From Didymella arachidicola (lineage: Eukaryota; Ascomycota; Dothideomycetes; Pleosporales; Didymellaceae): 64,000 bases of DNA. The notes beneath the pieces are model-generated. The model saw nothing but the letters and a program-made list of their open reading frames with translations. It was not told the DNA's origin and ran no database searches. Positions 1 through 11,678 of this stretch are shown here, piece by piece. The stretch covers positions 186,001-250,000 of the forward strand of contig CM049999.1 of assembly GCA_016630955.3 (NCBI GenBank). Reading direction: 5' to 3'. Position 1 is the first letter of the stretch. The number at the start of each line of letters is the position of its first letter. A program made the translations under genes and the position numbers.

Positions 1-1815
1 TACGAGGAGGGCGACGGGTCGGGGAACGACGACGATCCGGAGCAGAAGCTCTCACCGTCTGTCGCCCGCCCGCCCCCTGGGCGTGAATACGACCTGGACG
101 ACGCAGAAGACAACCGCAAACCCGTAGAGCTGGGCGTGCTGAGGCAGTTCGAATTCGTGTCGCAGCTCCGCCGTGCGAGTGTAATCGTTCGCCGCTTTGG
201 CTCCAAGAGCGGCGACATCTACGTCAAGGGCGCGCCGGAGGTCATGAAGGATATCTGCAATCCCGAAAGCTTTCCCACCGACTACGAGGAGCTGCTGGCT
301 TTCTACACGCACCGCGGTTTCCGCGTCATCGCCTGCGCCGCAAAGTCCATTCCCAAGCTCAACTGGCTCAAGGTGCAGAAGATGAAGCGCGAAGAAGCGG
401 AGAGCAGCCTCGACTTCATCGGCTTCATCGTCTTCGAGAACAAGCTCAAGGACAGCACCGCCCCGGTCATTGAAGAGCTGGAGCGCGCCAACATCCGCAA
501 AGTCATGTGCACCGGCGATAACATTCTGACCGCCATCAGCGTGGCGCGCGAGTGCGGCCTCATCAACAAGACGGCGCACTGCTTCGTCCCACACTTTGCA
601 GAGGGCGACAGCCGCAACCCGCTGTCCAAGCTGACCTGGGAGTCCGTCGACGACACCGTCTTCAAGCTCGACGAGCACACGCTCAAGCCACTCCCGCCGC
701 CACCCGAGGCAGACGTCTCGCTGCCGTACGACGTGTCGAACCTCCGCAACTACTCGCTCGCCGTGTCTGGTGACGTGTTCCGCTGGATCGTCGACTTCGC
801 CTCCGAGTCGGTGCTGCGCGAGATGCTCGTCGTGGGCCAAGTCTTCGCACGCATGTCGCCCGACGAGAAACACGAGCTCGTCGAGAAACTGCAGTCGATC
901 GACTACTGCGTTGGCTTCTGCGGCGACGGCGCAAACGACTGCGGCGCGCTCAAGGCCGCCGACGTTGGCATTTCCCTCTCCGAGGCGGAAGCCAGCGTCG
1001 CCGCCCCCTTCACCTCGCGCCAGTTCGACATCTCCTGCGTCCCGCAGGTCATCAAGGAAGGCCGCGCCGCGCTCGTCACCAGCTTCAGCTGCTTCAAGTA
1101 CATGTCGCTCTACTCGGCGATCCAGTTCTGCTCCGTCTCTTTCCTGTATGCATCCGCCAGCAACCTCGGCGACTTCCAGTTCCTCTTCATCGACCTCGCC
1201 CTCATCCTGCCCATCGCCATCTTCATGGGCTGGTCCGCCGCGTACCCAACCCTATCCCGCAAGCGCCCCACCGCCAACCTCGTCAGCAGAAAAGTCCTCA
1301 CCCCGCTGCTCGGCCAAATGCTCCTCTGCGTCCTCACCCAGTACCTCGCCTTCCACTTCGTCCAGCAGCAGCCCTGGTACCAGCCCCCCGTCCTCGACCC
1401 AGACCACTCCAACAGCCTCAACAGCCAAAACACCGCCCTCTTCCTCGTCAGCTGCTTCCAGTACACCCTCTCCGCCGTCGTCCTCAGCGTCGGCAAACCC
1501 TACCGCGAACCCATGGCCCGCAACACCCCCTTCATCACCACCATCTTCCTCGCCCTCGCACTCAGCACCTACATGCTGTTCGACCCCGCCGACTGGGTCA
1601 TGGCCGCCATGGAACTCACCCCCATGGACGTCCCGTTCAAGGTGTTCCTGCTGGTGCTCGGCGTTGGGAATTTCGCCGTCGCATGGCTCGCAGAGGGGTA
1701 TCTGCTGCCTGGGCTGGCCAAGTGGCTCGGCGTGCTGAAGGTCAGGGTTGGGGGGGAGAGGTGGGGGAAGGTGAGGAAGCAGTACAAGGTCATCCAGGAG
1801 AGCATGATGATGTAG
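1..1815 (+). CDS. P5B-type (ATP13A/Ypk9-like) cation-transporting ATPase, 3' part
   Basis: This is the C-terminal 604 codons of a P-type ATPase; the frame is open to the left edge, so the start lies outside the window. The nucleotide-binding KGAPE motif is near 229-243, the hinge motif MCTGDN near 505-522, and GDGAND near 922-939. Hydrophobic segments typical of TM5-TM10 fill about 1090-1740. P5B pumps (yeast Ypk9, human ATP13A2) sit in vacuolar or lysosomal membranes and move polyamines or cations; that role is family knowledge. The phosphorylated DKTG loop is upstream and not visible. No intron is seen in this part. It is the only clearly conserved housekeeping gene at the left flank of the transposon-rich region. 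A P5A identity is less likely, but the distinguishing N-terminal motifs are out of view. Confidence 0.93.
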   Translation, partial: YEEGDGSGNDDDPEQKLSPSVARPPPGREYDLDDAEDNRKPVELGVLRQFEFVSQLRRASVIVRRFGSKSGDIYVKGAPEVMKDICNPESFPTDYEELLAFYTHRGFRVIACAAKSIPKLNWLKVQKMKREEAESSLDFIGFIVFENKLKDSTAPVIEELERANIRKVMCTGDNILTAISVARECGLINKTAHCFVPHFAEGDSRNPLSKLTWESVDDTVFKLDEHTLKPLPPPPEADVSLPYDVSNLRNYSLAVSGDVFRWIVDFASESVLREMLVVGQVFARMSPDEKHELVEKLQSIDYCVGFCGDGANDCGALKAADVGISLSEAEASVAAPFTSRQFDISCVPQVIKEGRAALVTSFSCFKYMSLYSAIQFCSVSFLYASASNLGDFQFLFIDLALILPIAIFMGWSAAYPTLSRKRPTANLVSRKVLTPLLGQMLLCVLTQYLAFHFVQQQPWYQPPVLDPDHSNSLNSQNTALFLVSCFQYTLSAVVLSVGKPYREPMARNTPFITTIFLALALSTYMLFDPADWVMAAMELTPMDVPFKVFLLVLGVGNFAVAWLAEGYLLPGLAKWLGVLKVRVGGERWGKVRKQYKVIQESMMM

Positions 1816-2917
1816 ACTTGAAGCACAGGTGCAGGCGAGGTTGTGTGTTGTTGATATAGACAAAAATAGATCATGTTGTATGCGTCGATTTCGAGTCGCG
1901 GGCGGAATTGTTCACTCCGTGGGATTCCATTCATGCACAGCACGAAACACGCTGTCCCGCACGCTACACTTCCACACACCGCCCTACCCAGTCCATCACC
2001 GCACCTCCCCTCTCATTCCGTAAGCCACGACAAAGACACCACCCCTTCATCTCCCGGATAAGTCGTCGATGGGCAATGCATCAGTGTAGGTGTTTACGCG
2101 AATCGACATGTTAGAGTTAGAATTAGAGCTGCAGGGGCACTATATCCAGGCGTCGCGCACGCTTTTTCTGCGGCTTAATTCTTCACCCGGGGGATAGGGA
2201 GCGCCGGTTTGGATACGCGGATTAAGGGTAGAGGGAAGATGTGGGGTCTGGGGCTGGGGGTGGGGGTTTTACGAGTTTGGCGCGGGCGGGTTGGTTGGTG
2301 GATAGGAGGTGAGATGGGGGGTTTTGGATGGTGGGTCTGGTAACGAGCAGTCTTGTGAACAACCACATCGTGATCAAGATTTTGTTTGATTTGACTTGAT
2401 TTGAGCATATTAACTGAATAAATAGGGGGCCTATAAATTTTCAAGTTACATTAATCAAAGCTGAAGCCCCTGAGTCCTCTTGACATTTACCCCTGCCCCC
2501 CCACTATCAAACATCAACTGATTAATTAAACAAAACTTCACGGCTGTTAGTCAGTGAACAAGTCAAATCACAGCCTCATTTTTGACTTGTTTTGTTTGTT
2601 GACAAGCCTGGTAACGAGAGCGAGATTATGTCGCGGGGAGACTGATGTGCGATGTTTTGTAGTTGTTATGGATGGGGTGTTTGTTTGTAGGACGAGGCGT
2701 GGGGTAGGTTCTAGTTCGGGTGTGTTTGGGAGGTTCGATAGATGGGGGTTGGTGTTGCGGGTATAAGGGTGTGGAAGTGATATAGGCAGATGGGACTTGG
2801 AAAACGGGGTTTTTGATGGTAGTGCGCTGTTTGTTTTGTCCTGAGGTATAGCCAGACAGAGTTCTTCCTCTTCTTCCCATGTCATGATCATCCAGGAAGG
2901 GGTGACTGTACCCGTTA
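1816..2917. other. Intergenic, ATPase 3' flank
   Basis: Presumed 3' untranslated region followed by spacer. Short frames on both strands are low-complexity and match no family I recognise. Purine/pyrimidine skewed stretches occur at about 2200-2340. No gene is supported. Confidence 0.6.
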
Positions 2918-2922
2918 TCGCG

Positions 2923-3081
2923 TGTCGCACGGTTGGGTGCGGGGGCTGCAGGTATAGGATCTCAAGAAGAGTGTGTATGTTGTTGTATTGTTTTAGCATC
3001 ATAGCTCAGCTTATATCTAGGCCTTTGCGCGGCACGATTAGTAACACAGTTTAGGTTCACGACAGCGCTTGGCCTGCAACA
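2923..3081 (-). repeat. Solo LTR of the Copia element (minus orientation)
   Basis: The reverse complement of this 159-bp block matches the two LTRs of the Copia element at 26467-26625 and 33684-33842 along its whole length, with scattered differences. It begins TGT and ends ACA. It is flanked by a perfect 5-bp duplication TCGCG (2918-2922 and 3082-3086), as expected when an inserted element is reduced to one LTR by recombination between its two LTRs. Confidence 0.93.
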
Positions 3082-3086
3082 TCGCG

Positions 3087-4238
3087 GTACTCATGGCTGA
3101 TGGCTCGCAGACCGGGACTGCTTGACGCCTGCATCGTCCCACGTACAAGTAATTCCTCAACACATTAGCCTGTATCTAATTACTTAGACTGCGCAGATGC
3201 AAAGGTGATGTATCACGTCGATAGTTTTTCGCCCGAAGAGCCGATTCTGGGTTGAGCGGCGACTGGGCGATTTAGGCCCCGCGGCTGGTGCGCGGGACGG
3301 GCCGAGCCGCTGAGCCGACGTCACGCATGAGCGGTCCGTGCTAGCATTTCCCCTTGCGAGAATCCAGCCGCGGGGCGACAGCCTAATGCATGGTTTCAAG
3401 GCGATGGTGGAGGTAAGCTGCGCCAGGCAAAAGCGAGCGGAAACGGGACTTCGGTTTTGGCACGTCGCGGATCGTCTCGCGCATCCTCGTCGCGATTTCT
3501 GCTGTCGCAATCGCCCTGCGTGGTACCAAGCGCCCGCTATGTGACCACAAACTTCTGACATGCATTATTTATTGCTGAACATGATTGTACTCGGTGCTAC
3601 TTGAGTGGCAAATTGCCCGAAATTAGTAATCGCATGTTATGTGTGTGCATAGAGCACTGGGTCGGCGTTCATTGCATTTAGTCCTCGGCATAAGCTCCTA
3701 GGGAAATGCTGACACACAGCTTTACCATCCCTACCTAGCTTCATTCACTTTGCCATATCGTCATCCATCCTCCTCTGTCTGGCTAGCGCGCTTACAGGCT
3801 CAGCTCATGAATTGTTAGGTTCATTCGTCTAATTTTGCTTCAATTTCCTACCCTGTAGATATCAAGACTGGACCGCATCTGAAGTTGACTGTGTTCAGTA
3901 TGTCTGATGTGCTTTTAGATCCGCATGGACAAGCAGCGATGGCTCGAGTTACAATCTCTCAAGATTGCATTGCTCTAAACAGAAGAAACCCTGATAGGCA
4001 GTGATGTGCGTAAAACTACCGCAAAGCAGCACGGGCTGTCTTGTTCGTATCCAAATTTGACGTGGCACCAAAAAACATCCTCCGCCAATCCCACCGATCC
4101 TACCAATCCCACCAACTGCGATTATGATTCCCCATAGAGACTACAGAATGTCAGACGCTTTCATTTACACGCGTGCAAGCACAAAATGGAGCACAGATCC
4201 GGCAAGATTCTATTTCTTGGAATCACAACCGGCGTCAT
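3087..4238. other. Intergenic
   Basis: No gene is recognised. A 125-codon minus-strand frame at 3184-3561 is Arg/Ser rich with no known motif and was not called. The right part is the 3' flank of the HsbA-like gene. Confidence 0.55.
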
Positions 4239-5165
4239 TTAAGCACCAACGGGTGCGACAACAGCACCGCGCGCAAACCTGAGAGGACGAGCCACTTCGC
4301 GCTTGCCCACTGAAACTCCGCTGTATGATTTTACCGCAACATCGATGGTCAAGGTCAGCGATTGAGCTTGGACTTTCAAGTCTGCAGCACGGGATTGCAC
4401 CAGGTCAATGAGCCCGAAGGCGATTGTCTAGAAGGTATCAGTACACGGGAAGTAGGGGACGACGACGTCGACTGTAAATTTGTCACAGGACAAGCACTCA
4501 CATCGACGATTTTCTCGATTTGGCGTAAGACGGCAGCGACAGGGGCGCCAATTATTGGCACGGCACTGAACAGTCCTGCCTTGCCAATGAGGATGTTCAG
4601 GAGGATCTGGTGAACGCGGACGAACTGTAGCAAAATTCGCTTAGCAAATTTGCCTATTTGAAGTAATGCGGGCAGGATAGCGTACCTCGCGGAAGGCGTC
4701 GAAGATAGCATCGCTGGGTGCTCCAGCGGGCACAGGAGACGTGCCTGGAAGTTTCGCGATTGCCAGTGTGGCTGTAGCGACAATGTCCGTAAAACCAGCG
4801 ATGATTTTCTGGGTGATCATCAGCAGATGTGCTAAACATAGCAGCTACAGGTTGTCTGTCCGACAGTGTCGTTGGGTAGGCTTCCAAATAAGGTGAAGAT
4901 AGTGAGGGGGCGAATCGCGACAACTGCCGATTTCGACATCTGCTGTCTTGGGAAACCATGAGTGAGTACCTACCGGCAACGGACCGAGCCCAACGATAAG
5001 CAAAGGAGCATTGACAATAGTAATGCTCTCGGCGGGAGCTACAAGCGACTGACTCTTGCTCGTCAGGGTTTTGATGTTTACAACGAGCTCGGCCGGTGTC
5101 AAGATCGCGCTGATTGGCACTGCGAGAGCCGCAGCAGAAACAAGGATTTTTCCGAAGGCGACCAT
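4239..5165 (-). CDS. HsbA-like hydrophobic surface-binding secreted protein
   Basis: Four exons join to 208 codons plus stop: 5165-4974, 4808-4686, 4624-4502 and 4427-4239, all with GT..AG introns (165, 61 and 74 nt) in phase 0. Residues 1-20 form a signal peptide with a hydrophobic Ala/Val core. The body matches the HsbA family: TSKSQSL, a GFTDIV helix, APSDAIFDAFRE, VRVHQILLNILIGKAG, then AFGLIDLVQSRAADL. The first HsbA, from Aspergillus, binds hydrophobic surfaces and recruits cutinase-type hydrolases; relatives are antigenic cell-wall galactomannoproteins. It is expected to be secreted or wall-associated. The length is normal for the family. The first intron is long for this genome, so a small extra exon there cannot be excluded. 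The tail after about residue 185 is basic and less conserved. Confidence 0.86.
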
Positions 5166-6438
5166 TGTATTGAGCTTCGCTTGGGTTTAGGAGTCGGTAA
5201 GGTAGGATCTGGTAACAAGCTGAGTACTGATGAGGTAGTGAGCTAAGTCTGAGAGTAGTGAGGCACTTATGTATCAGCAACGAGCTCTTGCCTGACTCGC
5301 ATAGTCTGAGAGGGGAAATCGATAGCAACATTCTTCGCATCTACCCCGCCGGGTGACGCACGACGAAGAATGGAGCGTCGATGCGGCGGATCCACATATC
5401 TCACTGTGTGAAGCAGTATCCTCGTGTGTATCACTGCGTAAAGAGCAGATGTAGCGGTCATCAAGCTAGGGCGGCATCTTGGCACTATGTCGGAGGTTTA
5501 TGTTCGTACACAACCCAGCTCTTGGGCCCATGCCTTGCTTCTATAGGGGAATGCAGACAGCCTTCGTGCAGATACATCGCGATGGTGCGATCGCGGATTT
5601 CTTGAACGAATCTCTTACCGCTTCTCCTGCATCGCATGTGAAAAGATGTCGTCAACTTCTGCTCATAATAGACTCCAGGACAGTGATATGATTTTAAGGC
5701 GAAGGTTAAGAACGGTGAAGGAACCATCTGCATCGTCTTGTGTCGTCGGATCAAGTATCATCTGTTAAGATACTGCGTTTCCTTATCCTGTGTAGGTTCT
5801 GCTCAGAGGCCGTGCGAAGCGGAAGCACGTGGAATATGGCAGCGATCCGACAGGTTGGATTGCCAGCACCGATCCCTTTTGCCCTGTTTTGTACTAGAAC
5901 CACCCTGCTAAGCTGTTTTAAGTCGTAATTTCGCTTCGAGTCTTTCTGGTCATTTGCAATCTCTCACTCACCTGTATTCAGCTCAAATCCACTGAATTGA
6001 ATGTACCGATACTTCGCTGTAAACCATGTACAAGAAGCAACATATAGACCTGCTCTGATCGCGTTCGCAGCTGCTGGTACCTAGTCTAGTGATTCCGCAC
6101 AGTGTCGTTATGATTGACCTGGTGCGACCTCCCGCGTCCACAAAAACAATGCGCGATTGCAGTCTTTGGGAGCACCCCTTCGTAACCACTATTGGCCTCA
6201 GAAGATGAATTTGATGCCAATTACTCCTCAAATATTGATTCATCCGCTAGCCTTAACGATTGTGAACAACCTCCCTACTTTCGCTTTGCCCACTCGGCTC
6301 TTTGGCTGGTATTGTACCGGAGAAGGCAAAACGTTACTGTCAGGCATGTCACTTTGACGTCAAATGGGGGGTATCCGACGCCTATTTGACACTTTAACGT
6401 GCGGGATCAGTACTATCCGGGCGCAGCCAACGAGCCAG
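5166..6438. other. Intergenic
   Basis: The right part (5166 to about 5700) should hold the promoter of the minus-strand HsbA-like gene. Frames up to 99 codons are present but none carries a recognisable motif. No repeat or RNA gene was seen. Confidence 0.55.
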
Positions 6439-6440
6439 TA

Positions 6441-8529
6441 CAGTCAACGAGCCACCCCACCAAGATCGGACGACCAAAAAGATGAGGTTATTGAGCCACC
6501 CACAAAAGCTGTTATCGTGAGATTTTTTGGTGTATTACTATATAGACGCTACTAAAGCGTTTGCACTACTTGTATCTCGCTGGCGTCTTGATTTGGCGGT
6601 TGCGCAGGCCAAATTTGGGTGGGGAGGGCGCCCGAGGCGGACCCTCAACCACCTGGCTTGATGGAGCAACAACACGACGACGCTTTGCCGGTTTTTTTGC
6701 TGGCTTGGCTGAGGCTTCTCGCTTACGCTTATTTGCTGTATCGTGAGTTTTTTTTGGTGTTGCAGCTTGTTGTTGTTGCTGTTTGAGCGCCTGGGCAGCT
6801 GCCTTTTCTTCAGCGCGCTGTTTCTGCTTGCGCTCACGCTCTATTTTGGCTTCTTGTCGAGCAACCTTTGCAGCTTCTGAAATTTTGAGATTGTAGAGCT
6901 TTGCCGCCGCCTTGAGGTCCTTATCTTTGGCTTTTTGGAGTTGTTCCTGCTTCTTTTGCTCTTCTCGTACGCTCTCGCGATACCTGGCTTCGCGGAGCTT
7001 TCTTGGGGACCAGAATACTGCCCCGCCGTGATACTCCTCGCGCTGTTGAAGGTCCAGCGTCTTGCTCTTCTTCTTGGCGTTTGTTTTGGTGTTGAGGGAG
7101 CGATTGAGATACTCGTTCTCGTGGTGGAGAAGCTCGTTTTGAACCTGTAGAGACCAAAATGAAGCCTTAAGCCGCTGGGCTTCAACTTTTGACTTATCCC
7201 TAACCGCAGCGTCAAAAAATTTTCGCAGCTCACGCCAGCTATCACCGTCGCCGTGCTGCCCAATTTCTAGAGTCTCATCTTGTTGTTGTAAGTGTTTGTT
7301 AAAGCGTTTTAAGATGACCTGAGCATCCATCAGCCACACCCCAGTAACTTGAAAACTCTTCTTGATGAGATCTAGAGTTATTGTAGAGCTCCAAGCAGGC
7401 CAAGAGAAGCTGAAGAACTCTCTTTTTGTTGCCTTTGCCGTGCCGTGGGACTCGTAGAAGTAGCGATCGAGTTGTTTCGAGTATGCTTTCGACATCAGAG
7501 CGAACACAACCACATCAAGTAGCTGCAAGCTGTAGGTTGCGTAGAGTAAAAAGATAGCCAACAAGATGCAGTTGCCATCGCAGAAATCTATAAAATCAGT
7601 TGATACATGGCTGCCGTGGCCATCAAGGATCAGAAGCCGGTAATCCCGTCTTGCTTTTGGCTTCGTGAAGCGTTCAAATACCTGTTCAAGCCACGCCATG
7701 CCGATCTCATTGTTGCTCCATCCCGTCGCTGAGTTTGAGAAGAAAATCTCATGTTTTGCGACCTCAACGGCGTCAACCCAGCTCGATTGAATCCCGGCGG
7801 TGCCCTTGTAGATGATGGCGGGCGGCAATACCTCACCAGAAGCGCATACGCAAGCCAGCAGCGTTACCCATTCTCTGTTGCCATCCTGTATCGCCGCCTT
7901 GATCTCTCCCGACGCCCACAGTGCCTTAGAAAAGACGCGCTTTGTGCGGTTTGTGATGCCGATGAAGAAGCCCTTCTCATCCATATTGTAGGTATTGCGC
8001 GCGTCAACGTCGTACTCTCGCATCTTCAAATGCAACAAGTCGAATTATAGACTGTATCTTTCTTCTGAATCAGCGTTGTGACGTTTGCGATCGATCCCGG
8101 TGCTCCATTTGATGGTGAGCTCGTCGGCATGGCGATGCAGAAAGCGGGAAACCCAGGCTGTGGAAACCTCATTTTTGACTATCGTCGCCGCAAAATTTTG
8201 TATCATTTCACGCGTAGGAGGAAGCCCTCGGCGAGTACAACGTTCTATGTATAGCACAAGTTCATGCTCTTGTTGTGGGTTGAGATTTCGGCGGTCTTGG
8301 GCAGCTTGTTCGGCTTTGGACGGTTGTGCGCCTTTGTGCCGTCGCAACAGCGTCGTTCGATCAACTCCGAATATTTTTGCAACTTGGCGGTACGAGAATT
8401 TATCTCCAGCCTCACGCGATTCGATATATTCAATCGCTTCTTGAGTCGGATCCATGGTTGTGGAGTTACGACGCGTCAAAGGTGGGTGGGTTCACGATGC
8501 GGCAGTTTGGTGGGGTGGCTCGTTGACTG
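6441..8529 (-). mobile_element. Pogo-like DNA transposon, family A copy 1 (2089 bp)
   Basis: The ends are inverted copies of CAGTCAACGAGCCACCCCAC (about 23 bp in total), each flanked by TA (6439-6440 and 8530-8531), the target duplication of Tc1/mariner-pogo elements. It carries one transposase reading frame on the minus strand. It sits exactly against the next element: the TA at its right end is also the TA flanking copy 2. Confidence 0.9.
6566..8479 (-). pseudogene. Pogo-like DDE transposase, family A, one nonsense codon
   Basis: A 638-codon frame is interrupted once, by TAA at 8045-8047; both halves are in the same frame. The N-terminal half has a helix-turn-helix (FSYRQVAKIFGVDRTTLLRR) and a CENP-B-like second DNA-binding region. 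The C-terminal half has DDE_1 catalytic motifs: YNMDEKGF, LLILDGHGSH, and a diverged QLLDV in place of the usual QPLDV. A long charged, probably coiled-coil tail follows, without the zinc knuckle of the other transposases here. In copy 2 the codon at the stop position reads Tyr, so the lesion is probably TAT/TAC to TAA. Initiation could be at 8479 or at the ATG at 8455. Confidence 0.85.
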
Positions 8530-8531
8530 TA

Positions 8532-10678
8532 CCGTGTCCGTGCACCTCATGAGCCGGGTCAGCGAGTGAGCCACCCCACTACCTTTGAGCATCAGAAAGA
8601 ATTAAGATTATTAAGCTACACACAAAAGCGATTATTATAAGGAAAGCTAGCAGATTAATCTATTAACTATTATGTATATTTTAGCTATCTTAACTTTCTT
8701 GTAGCGGTAATTATGCGACCACTGGTGCTTAATCTAGGTGGGGGGGTTAGGGAACGCGCGTGAACCACGCGTGGCCTGCGCACGGCAGCACCAGCACGTT
8801 GCTTTGTTATTTTTAACTGCGACTGCTGTAAGACCTTGCCCTTAGCCTGTTTAGGTAATTAGAGACTTTTTTGAGCGTCGCGATCGCGTTTCTGAGCTGC
8901 TCTCGCTGCCTTGCGTGCGTCAATTTCAGCACGTGATTTAGCAGCCTTGCGATCGCGCTCTTCTTTCTTCCTTAACCGCCTCACACAGTTATCCTCCTTC
9001 TCTTTTGCCTTAAGCAGTTTATTCTAGTGCTGAATTTCACGCCTAGTGGTTTTTGCAGCCTCTTCCTCTAACTGCTGCTGCTTAGTTGCCGCCTAGCGTT
9101 AATCGACACGTGCCTTCGATTAGGGGCTCCACCAGGTAGCACCACCCTGTAAATTAAGGTTATCTGCAGCTAGAGGCAGTGCTTTCTTCTTTTTATTCTT
9201 CCTCTTCTTAGCTGCCATTGCCTCTCTAAGGCCTTAAATCTTGTGCTAGGTAAGCTTATTAAGCACGTAGAGGTGGTGGATTCTCTGTTTAACTGCGTCT
9301 GCAGCAGCAAGGTCCTTATCCTTCACAGCGCTCCTTAGCAGTGACCTAGTCTTCAACCAACTAGGCTTAGGAGAAGCCGCCTAAGGTCCTGCTTGCTCTA
9401 GAGGTGTTGCAGGTAGCGGAGGTGTTAGTGTTCTAAACTAATTAAGTATAACGTTGGCGTTTAGTAGGTAGATACCTGTAGTTTTAAAGGTACTCTCTAC
9501 TAACGCCTTAGTAAAAGTATGAACCTAGGCAGGCCAAAACAGGCTTACAAAGTTAGCCTTAGTTACTAGGTACTATCCCTACATTGTGTGGTTGTGTTTA
9601 ACGAGTTAGTTGGTATAGTTTTAAGCTAGCGACTTGAAGCACACTACATCTAGCGGCTAAAGCGTGTAGGTAGCGTGTGGAGGGAAGATAAGCAGCAGAA
9701 TCTTGTGCTAATCACAGTAATTAATAAAGGCCTTTGTTACGTGGCTACCGTGCCTGTTAATAATAAGTAGCCTGTACCTTCTCCGAGCTTTCCTCTTGGT
9801 GTAGCGATCGAAGACCTGTTCCAACCAGGCAACGCCTAAATTGTTGTTTGTCTAACAAGTAGGTGACGTGGTAAAATAAACTAAGTGCTTGGCTGGATTA
9901 ATTTCGCGTACCTAGCTTGCTTGTACTGCGTCACCTTTGGCTGGAAAGATAACCCCTAGGGGGAGGTAGGTACCGTCAGCACATACACTAGCAACCACGG
10001 TTATCTACTCCTAATTACTATCGTAGGTAGGTTGTTTAAACTGCCTCTTACAGTACAGTACCTTACTAAACAACCTCTTGCTCCTTCTAACTACCCTAAT
10101 TATAAATCCCTTTTCATCTATGTTGTATGTGTTCTTAGGTAATACTTCATGCTCCTTAATTTTAAGGTGCAGGAGCTGGAAATACAAGCTGTATTTATCA
10201 CTAGAATCAGCCTTGTAGCGTACAGTTTCTATAGGAGTTAACCAGGCAGTAATAAGGTGGTCTTGATTCCGGTTTAACAGCCTAGTAACCCAGCTATCAG
10301 AAGGCTCCTAGCGGCACAAAGGAGTCGCGAAATTAATAATCATTTGCCTTGTAGGCATTAGGTGTCTCTCTGTAAGTCCTCTAATGTATTGTACAAGCTC
10401 TGCCTCAGCACGTGGGTGGAGGAGCCGTTGGCTGTTGGTGACCTCTTTACGAGGGGTAACTTCACCCCTGTGCTGGCGGGTCAACGTCGCGCGTGAACAG
10501 CCATGTTCTTTGGCAAGAGCCCGGTATGAGAATTGTTCTCTAGGTCTTAAATTATCTAGCTCTGCAAGGGCTTCCTTTAACGGCATTGTGGCGTTGAGTT
10601 GTAGGGGGTTTAAAGTAACGTCCAAAGTTGGTGGGGTGGCTCACGCACTGACCCGGCTCACGAGGTGCACAGACACGG
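8532..10678 (-). mobile_element. Pogo-like DNA transposon, family A copy 2 (2147 bp, degraded)
   Basis: The terminal inverted repeats of about 48 bp begin CCGTGTCYGTGCACCTC and contain TGAGCC twice. They are flanked by TA at 8530-8531 and 10679-10680. The inside is a heavily mutated relative of the neighbouring transposase. It interrupts the 5' side of the LINE that follows. Confidence 0.88.
8860..10586 (-). pseudogene. Degraded family A transposase
   Basis: The N-terminus from ATG 10586 retains a helix-turn-helix (FSYRALAKEHGCSRATLTRQ). Downstream the match to copy 1 is traceable as YNIDEKGF, LLIINRHGSH and PPHATYTL, but with many stops, mostly TAG, and with the second catalytic Asp changed to Asn (DGHGSH to NRHGSH). 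The changes are largely C-to-T at CpA or its complement, the signature of RIP. Not functional. The 3' limit is approximate. Confidence 0.8.
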
Positions 10679-10683
10679 TAGAG

Positions 10684-11678
10684 ACCAACTTCTGACCCAA
10701 GAAAATCAGGAGCTTGTGGTAAAAGCCCTGGGCGGAGATACAATCAGAGTCCCAGAACACTGGATCAACTACGCTGTACAAGGAGTACCCAGCTCGTTCC
10801 GCACACTAGACGGCACCGAACTACCTACTACCACCCAGCTGGTAGAGGAGGAGGTCTGCTCACAAACAGGCAAGCAGCCAGTCAGCTGCAGAACCTCCCG
10901 ACACGGGGCCAACCAACATGGCCTGACTACCTGGATCATATCATACAAGGAGCCAGTCCGCTCATTTCAGCTCTTTGGCACTAGCCAGTTCTCCAAAGAA
11001 ATCCACAAACACCCTACTATACAGCGACACGACCCAGGCTGCCAACAATACTGCAACGCCGCCCGCTGTACTCGGCTAGCCCGCTGTGCGCACTGCGGGG
11101 ATCGCACAGATAGACACCAAGGGCCCTATAGGGACGACTGTCCTCATAAAGCCAAGTGCACCAACTGCCATGGCCCACACCCAGCTAGTCACTCCAACTG
11201 CCCCGCTGCCCCTCGCCGGGTGCATGGACACATAATCAAGCCCACTAAGACTAAACTAAACGCTATCCATCGCGCAGGCAGAGCAACATACCAGCATCTC
11301 TACAGGACGGTAGAGGAGACGTTTAACCAGGCATCGCCGCAGCATGAGGTGACCCTTAATCAGGCATCGCCTCAGCATGAAGATACCCCCCTGGAGGCCG
11401 CGCAGGAGATGCCGGTCCCCCACCCTCCTCCACGGGGGCGGGCACTAGAAGAGGATAGCAGGGCAGCTCCAACTGAAACAAGCAGCGCCTCTCAAGCATC
11501 CTTACCCACCACTGGCAGAGAAAAGAGACCAAGACGGGCCGCTGCAGGCCGTACGAACCTGAATGTGAGGGACATGTCGGCCAACAGTCTGCTCCCACGA
11601 TCAACCATCTACACTAACCCCTCCACCTCAGAGAGGGAGGACATCAGCATGAGCGATGAGTCACCATCTACATGTTAG
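10684..11678 (+). pseudogene. LINE ORF1 (Gag-like, CCHC zinc knuckles), 5'-truncated
   Basis: An open frame of about 330 codons without its N-terminus. It contains cysteine/histidine clusters typical of LINE ORF1 proteins (CAHCGDRTDRHQGPYRDDC followed by CTNCHGPHPASHSNC), followed by a Pro/Glu/Ala-rich tail. ORF1 proteins bind element RNA. The stop TAG at 11676-11678 overlaps the ORF2 start (ATGTTAG), suggesting coupled termination and restart. The upstream ATG at 10665 lies inside the adjoining transposon end and is not the native start. Confidence 0.82.

Noticed and set aside
52..1863. Long minus-strand and alternate-frame ORFs over the ATPase gene
   Set aside because: They overlap a clear P5B ATPase frame; their composition (Ser/Pro/Arg or Asp/Glu/Val rich) is that of GC-rich shadow frames and no domain is recognisable.
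3184..3561. 125-codon minus-strand ORF next to the solo LTR
   Set aside because: Low-complexity Arg/Ser-rich translation without motif; the opposite strand is open as well.
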